Of a stretch of DNA of 64,000 bases, positions 33,801 to 48,597 are shown piece by piece (positions within the stretch are counted from its first letter, which is position 1; each line of letters opens with the position of its first letter). The stretch lies in NCBI RefSeq assembly GCF_037975245.1, contig NC_092570.1:1116501-1180500 (forward strand), read 5' to 3'. Below the pieces are notes generated by a model, which saw nothing but the letters and a program-made list of their open reading frames with translations, was not told the origin of the DNA and did no database searches. Position numbers and translations under genes: made by a program. The DNA is from Apostichopus japonicus (Eukaryota > Echinodermata > Holothuroidea > Aspidochirotida > Stichopodidae).

Positions 33801-36800
33801 AGTGCATCCGATACAATTTATTATATTTGCCTTTGTTTGGTCAGCTATTGCTTTGTGAGTAATACTCTGTGCCGTAACATTTAAAATTAATGTGACATGG
33901 CAGGGTCAGGGGAAAACCACTTACGGTATGTAGTAACAGTGAGTTCGACATCATAAAATGTACACTGTATGTTTGATCTTCTGCAGGTATATATACATAC
34001 AGTCTGCAGCTTAAAGGTTAAAAACTGTCTGCTGGCAATCATCTCACTTTTCACCAAATCCCAAATGTTAATTTGCTTTAAACTCACATTCCTAGTAAAG
34101 GAAGGAATTGCCTAAGGAGTGGGGGCAGGACTATTGTTTAATCTGGGTCAATGTGCATCATTCATGTTGACAGTGCTCCTTACTTTTCTCTTCGGGAAAC
34201 AACAGGTGTTCTGGTTCACAACACCCAGTCGATCAAAATAACCTACTAACATTCTGTGGTCTTCGGTTAATTACACATTCCTTATCATCATCATCGTTCC
34301 ACTCTGTTTTCAATATTCAAGTTGCTTCAGTCCTTGCTTACCTGTCTCCTAGATCAGTCTGCACTCCCATCTACCTAGCTTTTGAGCAGGGGCATAGCGA
34401 AGGGGTTTTTGTTGGGGGGGGTGTGGAGAATTTGATTTGCCGACGGATCTGGAAGTGGTGACTGAAATGGGGGAGGGGTCTAAGGGGAGGTGGTGTCCCC
34501 CTCCCCTTTGGAAAATTTTTAGTTTTGAAACGTCCTTAGATGCAATCTGGTGTATATTTTAAGTAAAATTTGATTTGCCGACGGATCTGGAAGTGGTGAC
34601 TGAAATGGGGGAGGGGTCTAAGGGTAGGGGGTCTACCCCTCCCCTTTGGAAAAATTAGTTTGAACGTCCTTAGATGCAATCTGGTGCATATTTTAAGTCA
34701 AATTTGGCATGGAAGAAGCTCCCGTTCTCCTTTTTCTATTCAGCTTTCCTTCTTTCTTCCCCTTCCGCTCTCTTCACCTTTTCTCCTTTTGCCGACAGAC
34801 CCAAAATTTGCCAACAGTGACCAAATTATTGGGGGGGTGTGACACCCCCCACACTCCCCCGCTCGCTACGCCCCAGCTTTTGAGTAACAATATCGATGGC
34901 AAAGTTAACGTTCTTGTTTTTCTAACTAGTTAAACTGGCTGACATTAATTTGATACTTCCATTTTTAAGGGGAAATAATAAGTATATATATGCTTTGTTT
35001 CTTTCATCCTATGATATTTTGGTGACTGTTTGTGAGTGGTGTGAGTGCACAAAGCTCATTTTACCACTGTATTACATACAGTATATCCACTGAACATATG
35101 GGCCTCATCTACCTACTCTAGCATACAAAGTTTGTAACATGTTTAGCCCTTTTGTCTTATGTACCCAGTTGCAGGTTCTTGTCGACTTTCTCTTCCTCTT
35201 TTTTTGACTGGAATCCAGTTAGTTTTCATTTGTCACAGGCAGTACTGCATCACATTTCGTACCCCTTTATACCCCTTCACCCCCCCCCCCCCCCTCCAGC
35301 CCTTCGTCAAGCAACGATCTTGGTACCGATTCAAAGTTCGCAACTTTTCTGTACTGTAAATGCATGTAAATTTTCAATGCTATGTTTCCATTCCTTGCTA
35401 GGCTGAAAGAGTGAAACTATTTTGCAGATAAATCAGATAAAGTTGTAGAATTCTATACCATATTGTTTTACTTTCCATTTTACAGACTTTGGACTTGTCC
35501 TATAACAACTTATCCAAAAGTGACATTGTGGCCCTGGGTGTCCTCCCTAAGCTGAAGGTACTCCATCTCTCTGGTAACCAGTTGAGGTCTCTTCCCGCAG
35601 AGATGCAAAAACACCATCAAGTTCAGACAAGGTAAGGCAGTTCTGCTAGGGGAATGCAGTATTTCACTATTCCTTGAGCGACTGTTGGAAATTGTTCTTT
35701 CAAATTTAGTACGTAATGAGGATTATGTTCAGTGCATAATCAATGTCATCCATCACAAAGTGTCTACTGGATTACACAGTTTACGAACTTCAAGAATTAT
35801 CCACAATTGTTATCGCCAAAATCCCAATAAATCCATTAATGTGAATTACAAGTGGCAGACACTGTATTTCCATTATCAGTTTTCTGTTATTATTACCAAA
35901 TATTTGGTACCCAGCAAAAGGCCCACTCTGGAACCGAGCAACCATCGACAGATTTCGCTCTGCTCTTGAGGCAAGTAGACATACATTGCTACCGTCCACA
36001 TGCTTGAGTGTGTATGCTTGCGACAAGCTTGAGTCTCCGACTGCAGATCATAATCGTACAGAGAATTGAAGAACAGAACAAATTTGAAACGTATTTTCGA
36101 AGCTTCACGTCCAAGCTAATTATTTTGAATCACCGAGTCAATCATTGAGCAGGTCATGTGATCGCTGTCATATGATCATGTTACTCTGAGTCAGAGATCT
36201 ATCAACAGTACAGATTTACACGCATTAGGACCAATGTGACTACACCCTCTGTTGAAGCACCGGAGAGCCCCATGAGTAACATTCTTGCGCTCCGATGACC
36301 CCTCTTCCTGACCCCTCTTCGGGGTCTGTTTTGTTACACCATTTATGAAATGTTTTGTGGGAAAACTGGAAAGCTTCAAATACACTAATTATTCTGGATT
36401 TAGGAGTAATCAGACTATAATATTTTGGTTTGACTCCTACCACCTCCTACCACAAAGAAATACCAATTGTGGGGATTTTCTTTAACCATAATGTGATTAA
36501 CTGACAGCATTGACCACCTACAAAAACAAACAATTCATAGAGAAACTTGTTATAATAAAGTTCATCTGTGTGGGGACCCCACAGGTCTGTCTGCAAGAGT
36601 TCCTGCAAGTATCTAACAATGCTTCACCACATTGCACGGTTCCAAGACACACCAAAGGGCATTGCATGACCTAAATAAATGTCATCACTCAAGAATTGAA
36701 AATCCTGGAAAATGGCAAAATAAAAGTAATGGAAAATATTTTTCACTTTTTGAAGGAGCTGGGGGTGGGAGTGGAACCGAGGGGAAAGATTTCTCTGTAA

Positions 36801-39800
36801 AATGGAATCCAACCGTATCCTGAAATCACACAACTTCTTTTTCTTTATTTTTTGTATAGTCAGGTATAGTATGTGTACTGTCTCAATGAGATTCTTGCAG
36901 TGTCATGAAACTCTAATTTTACCTCTCAATGATCACAGCAGTCACTATTTTATTAATCTTGAGTTTAACTATTTTTGAAAAAAGACTTGAAGCATCATAG
37001 GAATTTGTGTCAAGACATCTGTAAGAAATGAAAGTATCGCTATGGTAACTGATGCTGACTAGAAGAGAAAGCTGCTCAGTGTGTGATTGACAGTTAAAGG
37101 AGATGCTCACCGAGAAGATTTGAAAGACATGACCTCTGACCTCCATGCCAGGGGGATGTAGAAACCGTAAACCTTAAAGAAACCTTTCAAGTTATCGCTA
37201 TGAATACGAACCTTAGTGTCAGAGCACAAATGTTTTGGCCACAAATATTTCTAGAAAACCAGGAAAGTTATTGCATGGGAAGAAGTTTTCCTTCCTTTAT
37301 TAGGAATGGAAAGTTAGGCATTTTTACAACGCTCCTCCATTACCTGTGCAATATCATAAACTCTACAATCAGTGCTGGGCCGGTACTTTTGTGTGGAGCT
37401 GAGGGTAACTTAAAAGTAGTAACTTATTGCTTCACTCTGCCAGCATTGATGTCATGGGAGCCTCCTCAGATTGGTCCGACTTTTGCACAATTACCTTGAT
37501 ACTAGGTTTTATTGTAGCCTCAAACAACCATGTAAGGTATAAATCCAGAAGATCATGCAGTTTCTGTGTCCATGATGGTATTGCATTGACATTGGACATG
37601 CTGGAACTGTTATGAACTATATAAGCTTAGACTGAAATGATTGACTAATTGAATAATTTGATGATTGCCAACACCCCCTTCCTCCCTTTCCTTCTCCCTA
37701 ACACCCTCAATCCATATAATGATGTACTTGGTCCAAGGGCACTGCATCAAGGTTCTCCAACTTTATTTCTAATTCAATCTTTTCTTAATTGTAATTAATC
37801 ATTAAATGGTACATTAATTTACAAATGGCTTCAATTTTGGCCAAACGTCATCGGAAGGCACATGACAATAAAAAGTTACTATATGATGTGACAGTTTGGT
37901 GAGTGGTAACTTTACCAGATTCAAAAGGATATGAACAAACTTTGAGCAGATTTGAGCTGTAACTTCGCTACCCCCTCACCCCTCCCCCCTCTCCCACCCA
38001 CCACTTATTCTTCCTTCAATGATAATATCATTTGTGCTCTGTATAAATATCTTGAGCACATCAACCATACCTGTAACTTGTCTTTAATGTTTGATAGATA
38101 TTGAATAAACTTTCTCACCGTGATGATTAATCTGGAGTACTTTATCACATGTAATAGTAATGTTCGTTCAAGAAATCAACTCGAAATTTTTTTTTGCTAC
38201 TGTATCTGACTGTAACCAGAAATTGGAAAACGTGTGAGGAATGTTTCAATCCATTTGAGAATGTTTTTATACTGTATGGATTCTCATGCACTCTTAGATA
38301 GACAAACTACATAATAATGGCAGATAGTTTTTAATTCTTTCCTTGAACCCTGATTTTTAAATTTATTGAGCTTGTTTAAAGGTTATTTATTACCAAGTTA
38401 TCCCATCAGCAGAAGAGAGACCAATGAACATGAAATATCAATGAGTTACAATCCTCAAGTAGAGTCAAGTGAGGGTAACAGCTTGAGACTTGTCACAAGC
38501 ATCACTCTTCTAGTAAAGTATTTCTCGAGAAAAAAACAAATTGCTGGAATGTCGAATATTTTCCTTTAATTGTTAAAATGCAAGGTATGAACCGTGGAGA
38601 GGGGTTCTCTGAACTACAGAAATGAAATTCTTGTAGTTGTTTAGAAAGTTATCTTTTGTACATTGTGAAACATTGTCAATCAGATTTCTTTTTTAAGTCT
38701 GTAATTTTTACTCATGATTTACATTTTTGTTTGGAATCCCAGTAATTGCCATTTTGTAATTGCTAAACCAGGTGAGGTTTGGAATGTTTCTGTAATCAGG
38801 GAAACCCTTTCTTGATTGAGACTCCTCATTTCAACATTAACCAATTGATTGTCTCATTTTCAGACAGAAAGGTATAAAGGTCACAATGGTTCACTGAGCT
38901 TGAAGAATCAAAAGTTTCATTTTGCAAAGTTTGTAAATAAGCAGTCCTGTTGTCTTTCTCTTTGAAAGTCACTTTGCTTCCTTACCTGATGTAAACCAGT
39001 GCGATTTGTGTCCCTTTAGTATCGTTCTAGTAAAGGCTACTATTAAACTTTCTGAATTGTCTGTACCTGTATCTCAATACATGTGCATGTACTGTTTTAG
39101 AATAAAATGTAACATTATCATGTACCATAAACCTGTCAATACACTCTCAGAGGCATCAAAAGTAAACAGATTGATCTTGTTTCATACTTTTAATGTTTTC
39201 TTTTAAAACAAAAGAAATACTCCACCACCAGTGTGGATAAAAGGAATGTTTTAAGCATAAAAATGAGGAACTTGAGAAGTAGTTTGTCTCATTAGACTTT
39301 GCCGGTGGTCTCTCTCGTAGACCAATTTTAATGATGATTTGCCAAGGAATTATGTTCTCTGAGTTACTCTCAACTAAGACGGATTGCTACTAGAATAACA
39401 AAGTGACTGAGACAGATTGCTTTAGTCCGTTATTGAGTGGTATCTATCGATGATGAATTAGCTAGAGTCAGGCATGTAACTTACATAATGTTATGACATC
39501 GTTTTACCAATTGCTACGTAGAGATGACAATCCATGTTTTATTTATGTTGATTATTCATGGCTTGCGTCACCCGTTGGCTAACTTATGTTGTTTCGTTCT
39601 CTGTTGCTTTCTTCCCTCCTTCTTTTTTTCTTTCTTACTTTTTCACTTTATTTTTGATAGGGAACAAATTTCTTTGTGCAGTTTTTGACTTTTAATAGCT
39701 ACCGCAAACTAATTACTAAAATACACCATGTATTTTCAAACTCCAGGGTTAAGTTCCTGATTAGATGATACAGAACCTCACAATGTTACCATGCTATATC

Positions 39801-42800
39801 AATACTGGTGTTAGTTATTGACCATGTATCCTCTTAAATCTCGAGTGTGTGTAGGAAGATTTTACCAAGAGAGATAGAAGAAGAATAAATGACAGGATTT
39901 TGATATCAACATGTCATGAGAGGGGGGAGGGGTAGGGATAGTGGTGGGGGGGTGGGAAGAGAGGGAGTAAAGATAAATCAAAAACATGACAGTATCGTAC
40001 ATGCTCTTATTCCAAATGTTTGTTTAAATCAGGGGAATTATATAGAATAATCAATATATGCAGAAGTGTTTTTAGTGTTTAGATTTTTCTTCTTAAAAAA
40101 ACAAGGAAGAGGACTTCAATTGAACTTCAGGAAATACTAAGTGGCTTAATATCTAGAGTTTGTTGTTGTTCTGTTTGTGTGTCTGATCGATCATGTCTTC
40201 CGTGAAGATTGATGCGCATTAAGAGAGCAGATTATTAGATTTTTTAAACAGATGACAACAAATTAATGTATAGAACCCCTGACCGCTCAAAGTAAACACT
40301 GCAAAATTATACACATTCGTATACAACTGTAATGTCATTTGAAACTACAGTGTTATTCCTGGTTATTAGCGGTTATAAACCAGTTCATCTTCATACACAA
40401 TTTCACCTAAAATGTCTTTTGCCAATGAACTTTCAGAATCTTCCATAAAGTTGCTTCATTCAGTGTGTGAAAGACTCAAGCAACCATTCATAATTTTCAT
40501 CCTATATTTAAGGCAAACATTGTCTCAGTTAGTTACGGCATAACGCATATATACAACAACACCTAAATTCTTTCTTCGGCTGAAGCACATGTTATTTCCT
40601 GCTGTCATTTCCCGCCTAAAGAGTCACATGATTAACCACAGTATGCAAAGTAGGTTGAATGAGTTCAAAAGTTCATATTAAAACCACAGGATTTTCTTTG
40701 CAGCAATGCATGCAGACATCAAAGAAAAAGCCAACGCCCATTTAATATCCAACTTCCATATCCAATGTTACTTCCCAAAGGCATAAAGCAGGGTCATAGA
40801 AGATTGAAATCAGGGGTAACCACATCTCCCTGCTAATGTTACACCTTAGGTTTATTGCTCTTTTATATAAAAGATATCCAAGGAAAATTGCAAGTAGCTG
40901 TTAAATCAATCTTTAAAAGTGTTGTCCAAAGATTTTGTTTTAAACAAAAATGAAGCAAAGGAGCACCAAGTGGGTTAAAATATATATGTTTCCAAGAAAC
41001 CGCACAGTCAGTTCATATCTTGGACAATGACCGGGAGATGTGCCTTCCCGAAGGGTCATAAAGCTTTGCTAGTTGCTTTCTTTACTTGAACAGGTTTTGT
41101 GGTCTGTTAGAAGGCTTCATATCCTGGCAGCCTGTTTAGTCTGTGGCAAGCTAAGGGGGCTAAGTTGTGGAGGCATTTGCTGTCAGTTGGTTAAACCATC
41201 TGGACAATATTTCCACCAAACTACCAGCTGTCTACTAACCCCCCTTAGAATCATTCATGTTCAAGTCATAAGTTAATCAAGGGTAGATAGGATAACATTC
41301 TCTGTGGTTTTGAGGAATAAATCGAAAAATCCCTTTGTCACATTAATTTTTGTGTGCCGGGTTTCTTGCGTTCCCTCCGATTTGTGGTATGGTTACAGTT
41401 ATAATGAGGAGTTGACTGTCTTACCAGAACAAAAAAGCAACCTACATTTGGGATTTTCTCTGTGGAATCTTTTGTGAGTATGTTTTTTTATTTTTTAACC
41501 CACTGTGTGCTTCAATCCTGGTTAACCTGTGTCTGTGGACATCGTGGTTTTGGTAAACATTTATTTACAGTTTTGTTTCCTTTCTGTATAATAGTTGAGT
41601 CATTATCTCTAAATCTGGATAAACATTTTAGTAGTGACACATACAGCACCCAGCACCAGAAGTTTCAGAAGTACCACCGTGAAATGTCTTTCTTACATGC
41701 CAACATTCTTGGTTGGTTCAGTCAGGAGTTTATTATATCGGGAGCAAGACAGGTGTAAACCTCGGTGACTAGTCTCAGGCATAGCATATCTATTCCTATA
41801 AAAGACTGTATGATCTAAACTGGACATACTGTACCATTGACCAGTTATTATAACTAACTCAGATCCAATGAGAGTAAAACAGAGGCAAAGGAGGAGAGGC
41901 AGGAAGCTTGGAGATGTGACAGTCGCAGAGGAAGAGAGTGGCATGGCTAGATACAGGAGGTTGGTGTCAGCAGTAATTAGTGATATTCAAATACAATTAC
42001 TGTTGATGTCAGCCCTTTGTTGCTAGGCACATTTCAACTTTCAAGAACACATGGAAATTTTGTTTATATTTTTTTTATTGGTTGAGAAAAGTTCTGTTCC
42101 ATTTAAAATATCTCTTCGTACGTCTTAGAAATTTTCTAGCTTTTGCACAAACAAAAACTTAGAAGCAGAAACTAAAAAGTGATTACTACATTGTATATAT
42201 ATTTTTGTTTTGGTGTTTGCATCTTCATTCTGTTGATTTGACTAATACCAACATGAGAAAACCCTGATATAAACATAGAACTTCCTGTTGCGAAAGATAT
42301 TCTGTTAAAAATGTTAACAGAGTCGGAATTGTATCAGTCTAGCATGGGGTCTTTTGTCTGTAAGGAAGTGGTTTTCAGCCAAGGCATGACTACTGCTTGA
42401 CTTAACCATCTGTATCCCTTGCAGACACTCTTCTATTTGGGCTTGAGATAATTGTACACAAATTTTATTTTTGCTTGCAACTGGATTTTTCACGGTCAAA
42501 GATTAAACTTCTTTTTGTTTGGAGAGGATTTTTTTTTTTCTAAGTATTTCAAAAGATTTCTGGTTTTACAGGTTAGTGTGATGTTTGTTTGACACAACAA
42601 CATCTTTGACTTTTCGCTTTTCTTTTCGTCTCTTTATAAATTCAATGTTTGAACATGGAGTTGTTGAAAAAGGAACATCTTTAATATTGTGGGTTTATTA
42701 TAACAATAAACCCACAATATGAAAGATGTTTTAGCAACTGTTCTTTGGCACAATACCAGAATTTCATAAAAAATTCCAAATTTACTATATGGCAGAAAAT

Positions 42801-45800
42801 AAAGTTTTTGACAAATTTATACAAACCTTACAAATAAAAACTACTGCAGAATTTATGCAAGAAATCAAAATATTCTTTTAAAATTAAAAGAGCAAAGCAA
42901 AATGAAACATTTTTTTAGGTTGATAATTTATTCAATGTTTACCAGTATGCTTACATTTAGACAAATTATCTTTCAATTCTTATAAAAACATTTATCCATA
43001 ACCACTTTTGATATAGTATACATGTTTTCAAAGACAGACAACATGTTTTCTTGCACTCAGTTCAAGTCAACACACATTGTGAAAAAATATATATCGTTTT
43101 TAAGACTTTTCATGGCAGAGAATAAGTTTAATGAAACATAAATCTTTTAAATATTTAAAAAAAATTATTGCACCAAAAAAACATCACTTCAAATATGTAC
43201 AGGATCGTATGTATCCACATTTAACATGCATATGTAGTAATCAGGATGGAATATCAACCATTTAGTTAGGTTTAGATTCATTTTGTTTCAAATACATTGC
43301 TTCCACTATATACTGAATGCTGCAAATCAGATTTTCTTAGTAATCTTATCTTCAGTGGGATATATTTTTAAGAAAGAAAAAAGCCAAGGACAAGAACTTT
43401 GTCACATTTCAATCCAAGTTAACATTTTTTTTGTGAAAAATGTTATCATCAAAATTTTAATCATTTGTTATGTAAAAGAAATCATAAATAAATACAGCAT
43501 AGAAATAACTTCTTTTTTTATTTAAAAAAATTTATTTCGCTATTTATACACTTTCTGTAAATATACCAGTTTCCTCATAAACATTCGTCTAAAATGTAAC
43601 AAAACTTTTAAAGAAGAATAAAATAAGTTTTAAAAAAGAAATTCTAACACAAGATACCAATTCCCAACGAAAAAAGTTTATAAAATCAAATATTTTTTTC
43701 GAAGAATTAAATCATTCTTGGATCAAACTTATTATAGATGTGCTTACATTCACATTGAGAGTAAGTCCATTTTAAACATGGTAAATGTTATTCTGTTAAA
43801 ATCAGGTGAGGGAGATATATTTGTAAGATGAAAATGAGTTCAGGATGATACCTTCGTCCAAAGCATCATTTAATTTGAATTTATATTTCATTTTACAAAT
43901 TAGGTATCATCAAACTTGCAAAAGTAGTTACTCTGAGAAATTTAGAGCATATAAATATGATTCTAAGAATCAAATTATTGTTTCAATAGTTCATCCAAAG
44001 CATCATTTAAATTGAATTTATATTTATTTTTACAAATTAGGTATTATCAAACTTGAAAGCAGTAAATTTGAGACATTTAGCTTATATAAATAAAATGCCA
44101 AGTATCAAATTGTTGTTTTCAATAGTTCATCCAAAGCATCATTTCATTTGAATATAATTTTTCTCTTTTAGAAATTAAGTATTATCAAGCTTGCAAGGCA
44201 GTAACTCTGAGAAATTGAGAGCATTTAAATATAATACTAAGAAACAAATTATCGTTTTTAATAATTCATGCAAAGCATCATTTAAATTGAATTTATATTT
44301 CTTTTTACAAATCAGGTATTATCAAACTTGCAAAAGTAGTAACTTTGAGAACTTTAACATATAAATATAATGCTAAGAATCAAATTATTGTTTTCAATAA
44401 TTCATTCAAAGCATCCTTTCATTTGAATATAATTTTTCTTTTTTAGAAATTAAGTATTATCAAGCTTGCAAGGCAGTAACTCTGAGAAATTGAGAGCATT
44501 TAAATATAATACTAAGAAACAAATTATCGTTTTTAATAATTCATGCAAAGCATCATTTAAATTGAATTTATATTTCTTTTTACAAATCAGGTATTATCAA
44601 ACTTGCAAAAGTAGTAACTTTGAGAACTTTAACATATAAATATAATGCTAAGAATCAAAATATTGTTTTCAATAACTCATCCAAAGCATCATATTATTTG
44701 AGTTTCTTTTTCTTTATAGAAATGAGCTATTTTCAAACTTGCATAAGTGATAACTGAGAAATTTAGTGCATCTAAATATGCTAAGAATCAAATTATTTCC
44801 TGTTAACTGTTTACTTTAATAGGAAATAATTAACCTGTAGAAAGTATATTTGTCAATGAACTTATGAACAACTTTTTCCCCATTTGCTTTCAGTATTTGT
44901 AAAACCTTTTTTGGAATAAATGTTGCTAAAGCTCTGTCTAAAAAAGCAAAGCAACAAATACATTTTAGAATTATTTTGATAAAGTAATTTTTAGAATTTC
45001 TTCATGTATGTTGCTGAAACATTTTATGAATTCTAGAATAGAATAAAATCTCATGATGTAACAATAAATAAATGAAAAACAGTTAAACAATAGTGTTTTT
45101 CCACATTTGTAAACTTTTGTTTTTTAGTAATTGTAAAAAGAAAATCCTTAGAAAACAAACCTCAGTGAACAAACCCTGAAAACTATGAGGAAAATATTAA
45201 AAAAAAATGTAAATGGAAAATGAAAATGCATATAAAAAACTTTCCAATGACTTAAACAAATTTAAAGACTTGTATATTGAACAGTAGCATTAATAAAGTA
45301 TTTTCATAAATGTGTTTTTTTTCACCAAAATGAAAATGTGTAGGATGTGGTAATATATAATACAAATGAACATTAGAATAACTTTCCAAGACATGTTTGA
45401 TAAAGCAAATGTGTTGTCACTGCTGATCCCATTTTATTTATGATAATGTAAATAATATGTATCCTTAAGAAATAATTTATTTATGGAAATGTCAAAATGT
45501 ATTCTTATGTAAATATTCGTGAAACAAAATTTCAGAATGAAGTATAAAACAGTTTACAACTTAAGGTAAAACTAAATGAATAAAGCATAGTCTCTTCAAT
45601 GCAATTCAGTACAATTCAGAAATTATCTGAAAATTATTTCTTCAAATGGCAAATACATTGTATTTAAAAAAATGATAATAATACTAATATTAAAAAATAT
45701 TTACAAGAAAACTTCAGAGTGATATTTCATGATAAGATTACAAAAGAAATAGAAAATATTTGAATTCTATGGATTGCAGTGCACATAAAAAAAAAATTAT

Positions 45801-48540
45801 TGTTATTTAAGGGAAGAATTTCATAATGTTATAATCAACTTATCTTTCAGTTCACATATTAAATATCTATCTTTTACAAGTCATTTTCCCTCTGTGAAGA
45901 TAGATTTGTAATAAAACTGTTAAAAGAATTATTTACAAATTTATTTTCAAATAAAAATAAAAACGAGAAAGGCTTTTCCATTGCTTGCCATTCATATAAA
46001 CATTGATGATCAACCATGATTTTTTAGTATTTTTAAATACTGAGTTTTAAATCACATTTAACATTCTACGTTCTTAAAAGATGAACTAATAGATGGTAAA
46101 CAAATTACAGTACTAATAAAAGGGAAAATTGTGAATTTGTTGTGGTATTCCTTTTTTTAGTTTTAATGTTTTTTATGCAATTTCTTTTCTTTTTCAAATA
46201 CATATGGGCCAAATCATAACACTAAAATGCTTACCTTAATAGCTAGCCTTATAGAGATGTTATAAGTTCTTATATGAAATATTAAGTTAGAAATAGTCTA
46301 AAGGTAATAATTTCTGTGCTTCCTTGTATAATTCTGTGTGAATATTTATTTATGCTAAGAATACATGCTCATATTGGCAAAGTTGTCATAGAGAATGCAA
46401 AAAGTATTTCGTTAAACTAAAATGCACAGAATAGTTTTGATACTTTCATTCTTTAAAAATTGTAGTTAATGTTACATTGACAATATAGCTAATTACTGAC
46501 TAAAAAATATGGAGAATGTTGTAAAAGTGATTTTTTTTCTAATAGGAACATGCCCTTAAATGCAACATAGAACAGGTTTTGTTTCCTAAAGCTGTTTCTC
46601 CAAATGGAAGCAGTGTAAATGATACGTGAAAAAGTAGAAATTCGGTTGCTACAATAGTAAAAATAGCAAGTTATCGCTAATTGTCAAGTACTGTATGTCT
46701 TCATGAGAAAAAAAAATTAATAAATAAAAAGTAAAGGATGTCTGTTTATACACAATGAAACATGATTTGCTGTTATACTGAATATACAGCAATTTGTGCA
46801 AATGCATAAATAAGAATTATCTTAATAATATATAATCATCACATACAAATCATTTTAGATAGTGAAATTATTTCAGTACACGCAAATAAATGACGAGAAA
46901 TCAAATAAAAAATCCCCTAGAATTTGTTTTTAAGGTAATTAGAATTCAGGAGATGGCAAGAAAAATAAACTATTCATTCGGAAACTTCGCTTCCTTGCAG
47001 AAATATGTGTTTGTTTTAGTTAATATTTCCTCTTTCTGACATTTGATATTGTTACAGTGACTAATTAAGTATTGTATGATAATTAAAAAGCACTTGCAAG
47101 ATAAACAGTGTAGGAGAAATTGTAGGAGTTTGTAACAAATATCAAGGATTTCAGACAGACCTTAAAATTCCAGATACTGTAGCTCTAAAAATAAATTAGT
47201 GAAACAAAAGAATTAATAGAAGTTCTTTTCTCTTAGTTTTATGGAAAATTACTTGCTACACCATACATGTTTCCTGTTATTATTGCATCATTGTAATAAG
47301 TTTGTGCTATTTAATAAGAAATATATATATACATAGGTTTTCTGAATGATACATACATTATAGTGTTGAATAAGAGGTAAAAAAACAGATTTGGAAATAC
47401 AATTTTAGAATGGATTCTTTTACTTTATTGAAATTTATTAAAAGTATTTATGATTAATTCATTTTAATAAAGTGAAATACTTATTAGGGATTATTTTCAG
47501 GGAAAAGAAATGACTAAAGTTGTCAAGTTAAATTTGATTAGTTACTGTATACAATACTTAATGTGACTGGTAGCATAAGGTAATGTCACTTTCTATGGTT
47601 TACCTTATTATGTGAATTGAAACTTGATTGAGCTAGACAACTGCATTGTTATAGGCATCAGTATCGTAAAATATTAAAACAATTATGAAACAGCAACTCC
47701 AAGGTCCTATAAAAGTTGCAAATAAGAATACCATATTGAAAGTGAATGAAATTTAAGTTTTAGTTGGAACAATCAATTCCTTGATTAGATGAAGTACAGT
47801 TATTATTATGATACAGTTTTCATATTAATTGGATGACCCAGGAATAAACAAAGATCATTGTTAAACAGAAAAACAGATCGTTCAGTAAACGATAGCAAAA
47901 ATTTGAGAATATAACTTAGTTGTCTTCTAGTTTGTTCCAAGTTGAATTGATTAATTTCCACCTGCATGCTGGACTGATGAACTTTTATTCAAAGTCCAGT
48001 TTAAAATAATGTTTGACTGCAAAAAAATATGATATCTATAAAGAGAAACAGTTCCAGATTCAAATATTATAAAACTTTATGTAGTCTAAACAAGAAGATA
48101 TGAGTAATTATTCACTCGAGGGGTTAATATTGCAATAGTGTCTCCGCTTTGTAATTCTCTGATCACTGGATCTTTGAAGTAAGAAGACTGCTTGATTTAA
48201 ATAGTGTTTGCTCGTGAATATTCATAGATAATTTTAATCAAGTCAAATAGGTGGCTCACGATTGAACACTTCATCAAGCAGAAAAATCTCCAACCAACCT
48301 CTTGAAATCTGTATGTCATGCTTCAACACACAAGTTTCGACACAAACTGATGTACATCTGTCGTGCAATGTGTATATATATATATACACATGCAGAAATC
48401 ATTCCTAAGATGTGATGAATTATATAAGTCCCTCAACAAACCCAACTGTTAGCAAAAGATGTATTTACTGAATGTTGTGTTTGTTAACAATAGCATTGTC
48501 TTATGAAAAATGTGATATATATATATATATATATACATAA

Positions 48541-48597
<57 letters not shown>

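Larger units (their letters stand above)
32080..35485 (+). other. XRRA1-like intron 4
   Basis: GT..AG, 3.4 kb. It contains the hAT-like MITE at 34387-34876 and a C-run at about 35279-35294. Nothing else was recognised. Confidence 0.75.

Noticed and set aside
36310-36326. GACCCC-loop-GGGGTC hairpin like a bacterial terminator
   Set aside because: It has a stem of only six pairs, lies in a eukaryotic intron and has no long T-run of terminator type.
41073-41758. Two open frames in intron 5 considered as a nested gene
   Set aside because: They are short, without recognisable domain or consistent splice sites linking them.
42680-42690. TAATATT in a hairpin, reminiscent of a rolling-circle origin
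   Set aside because: The motif is in the stem, not the loop, is not the full nonanucleotide, and no replication-protein gene is nearby.
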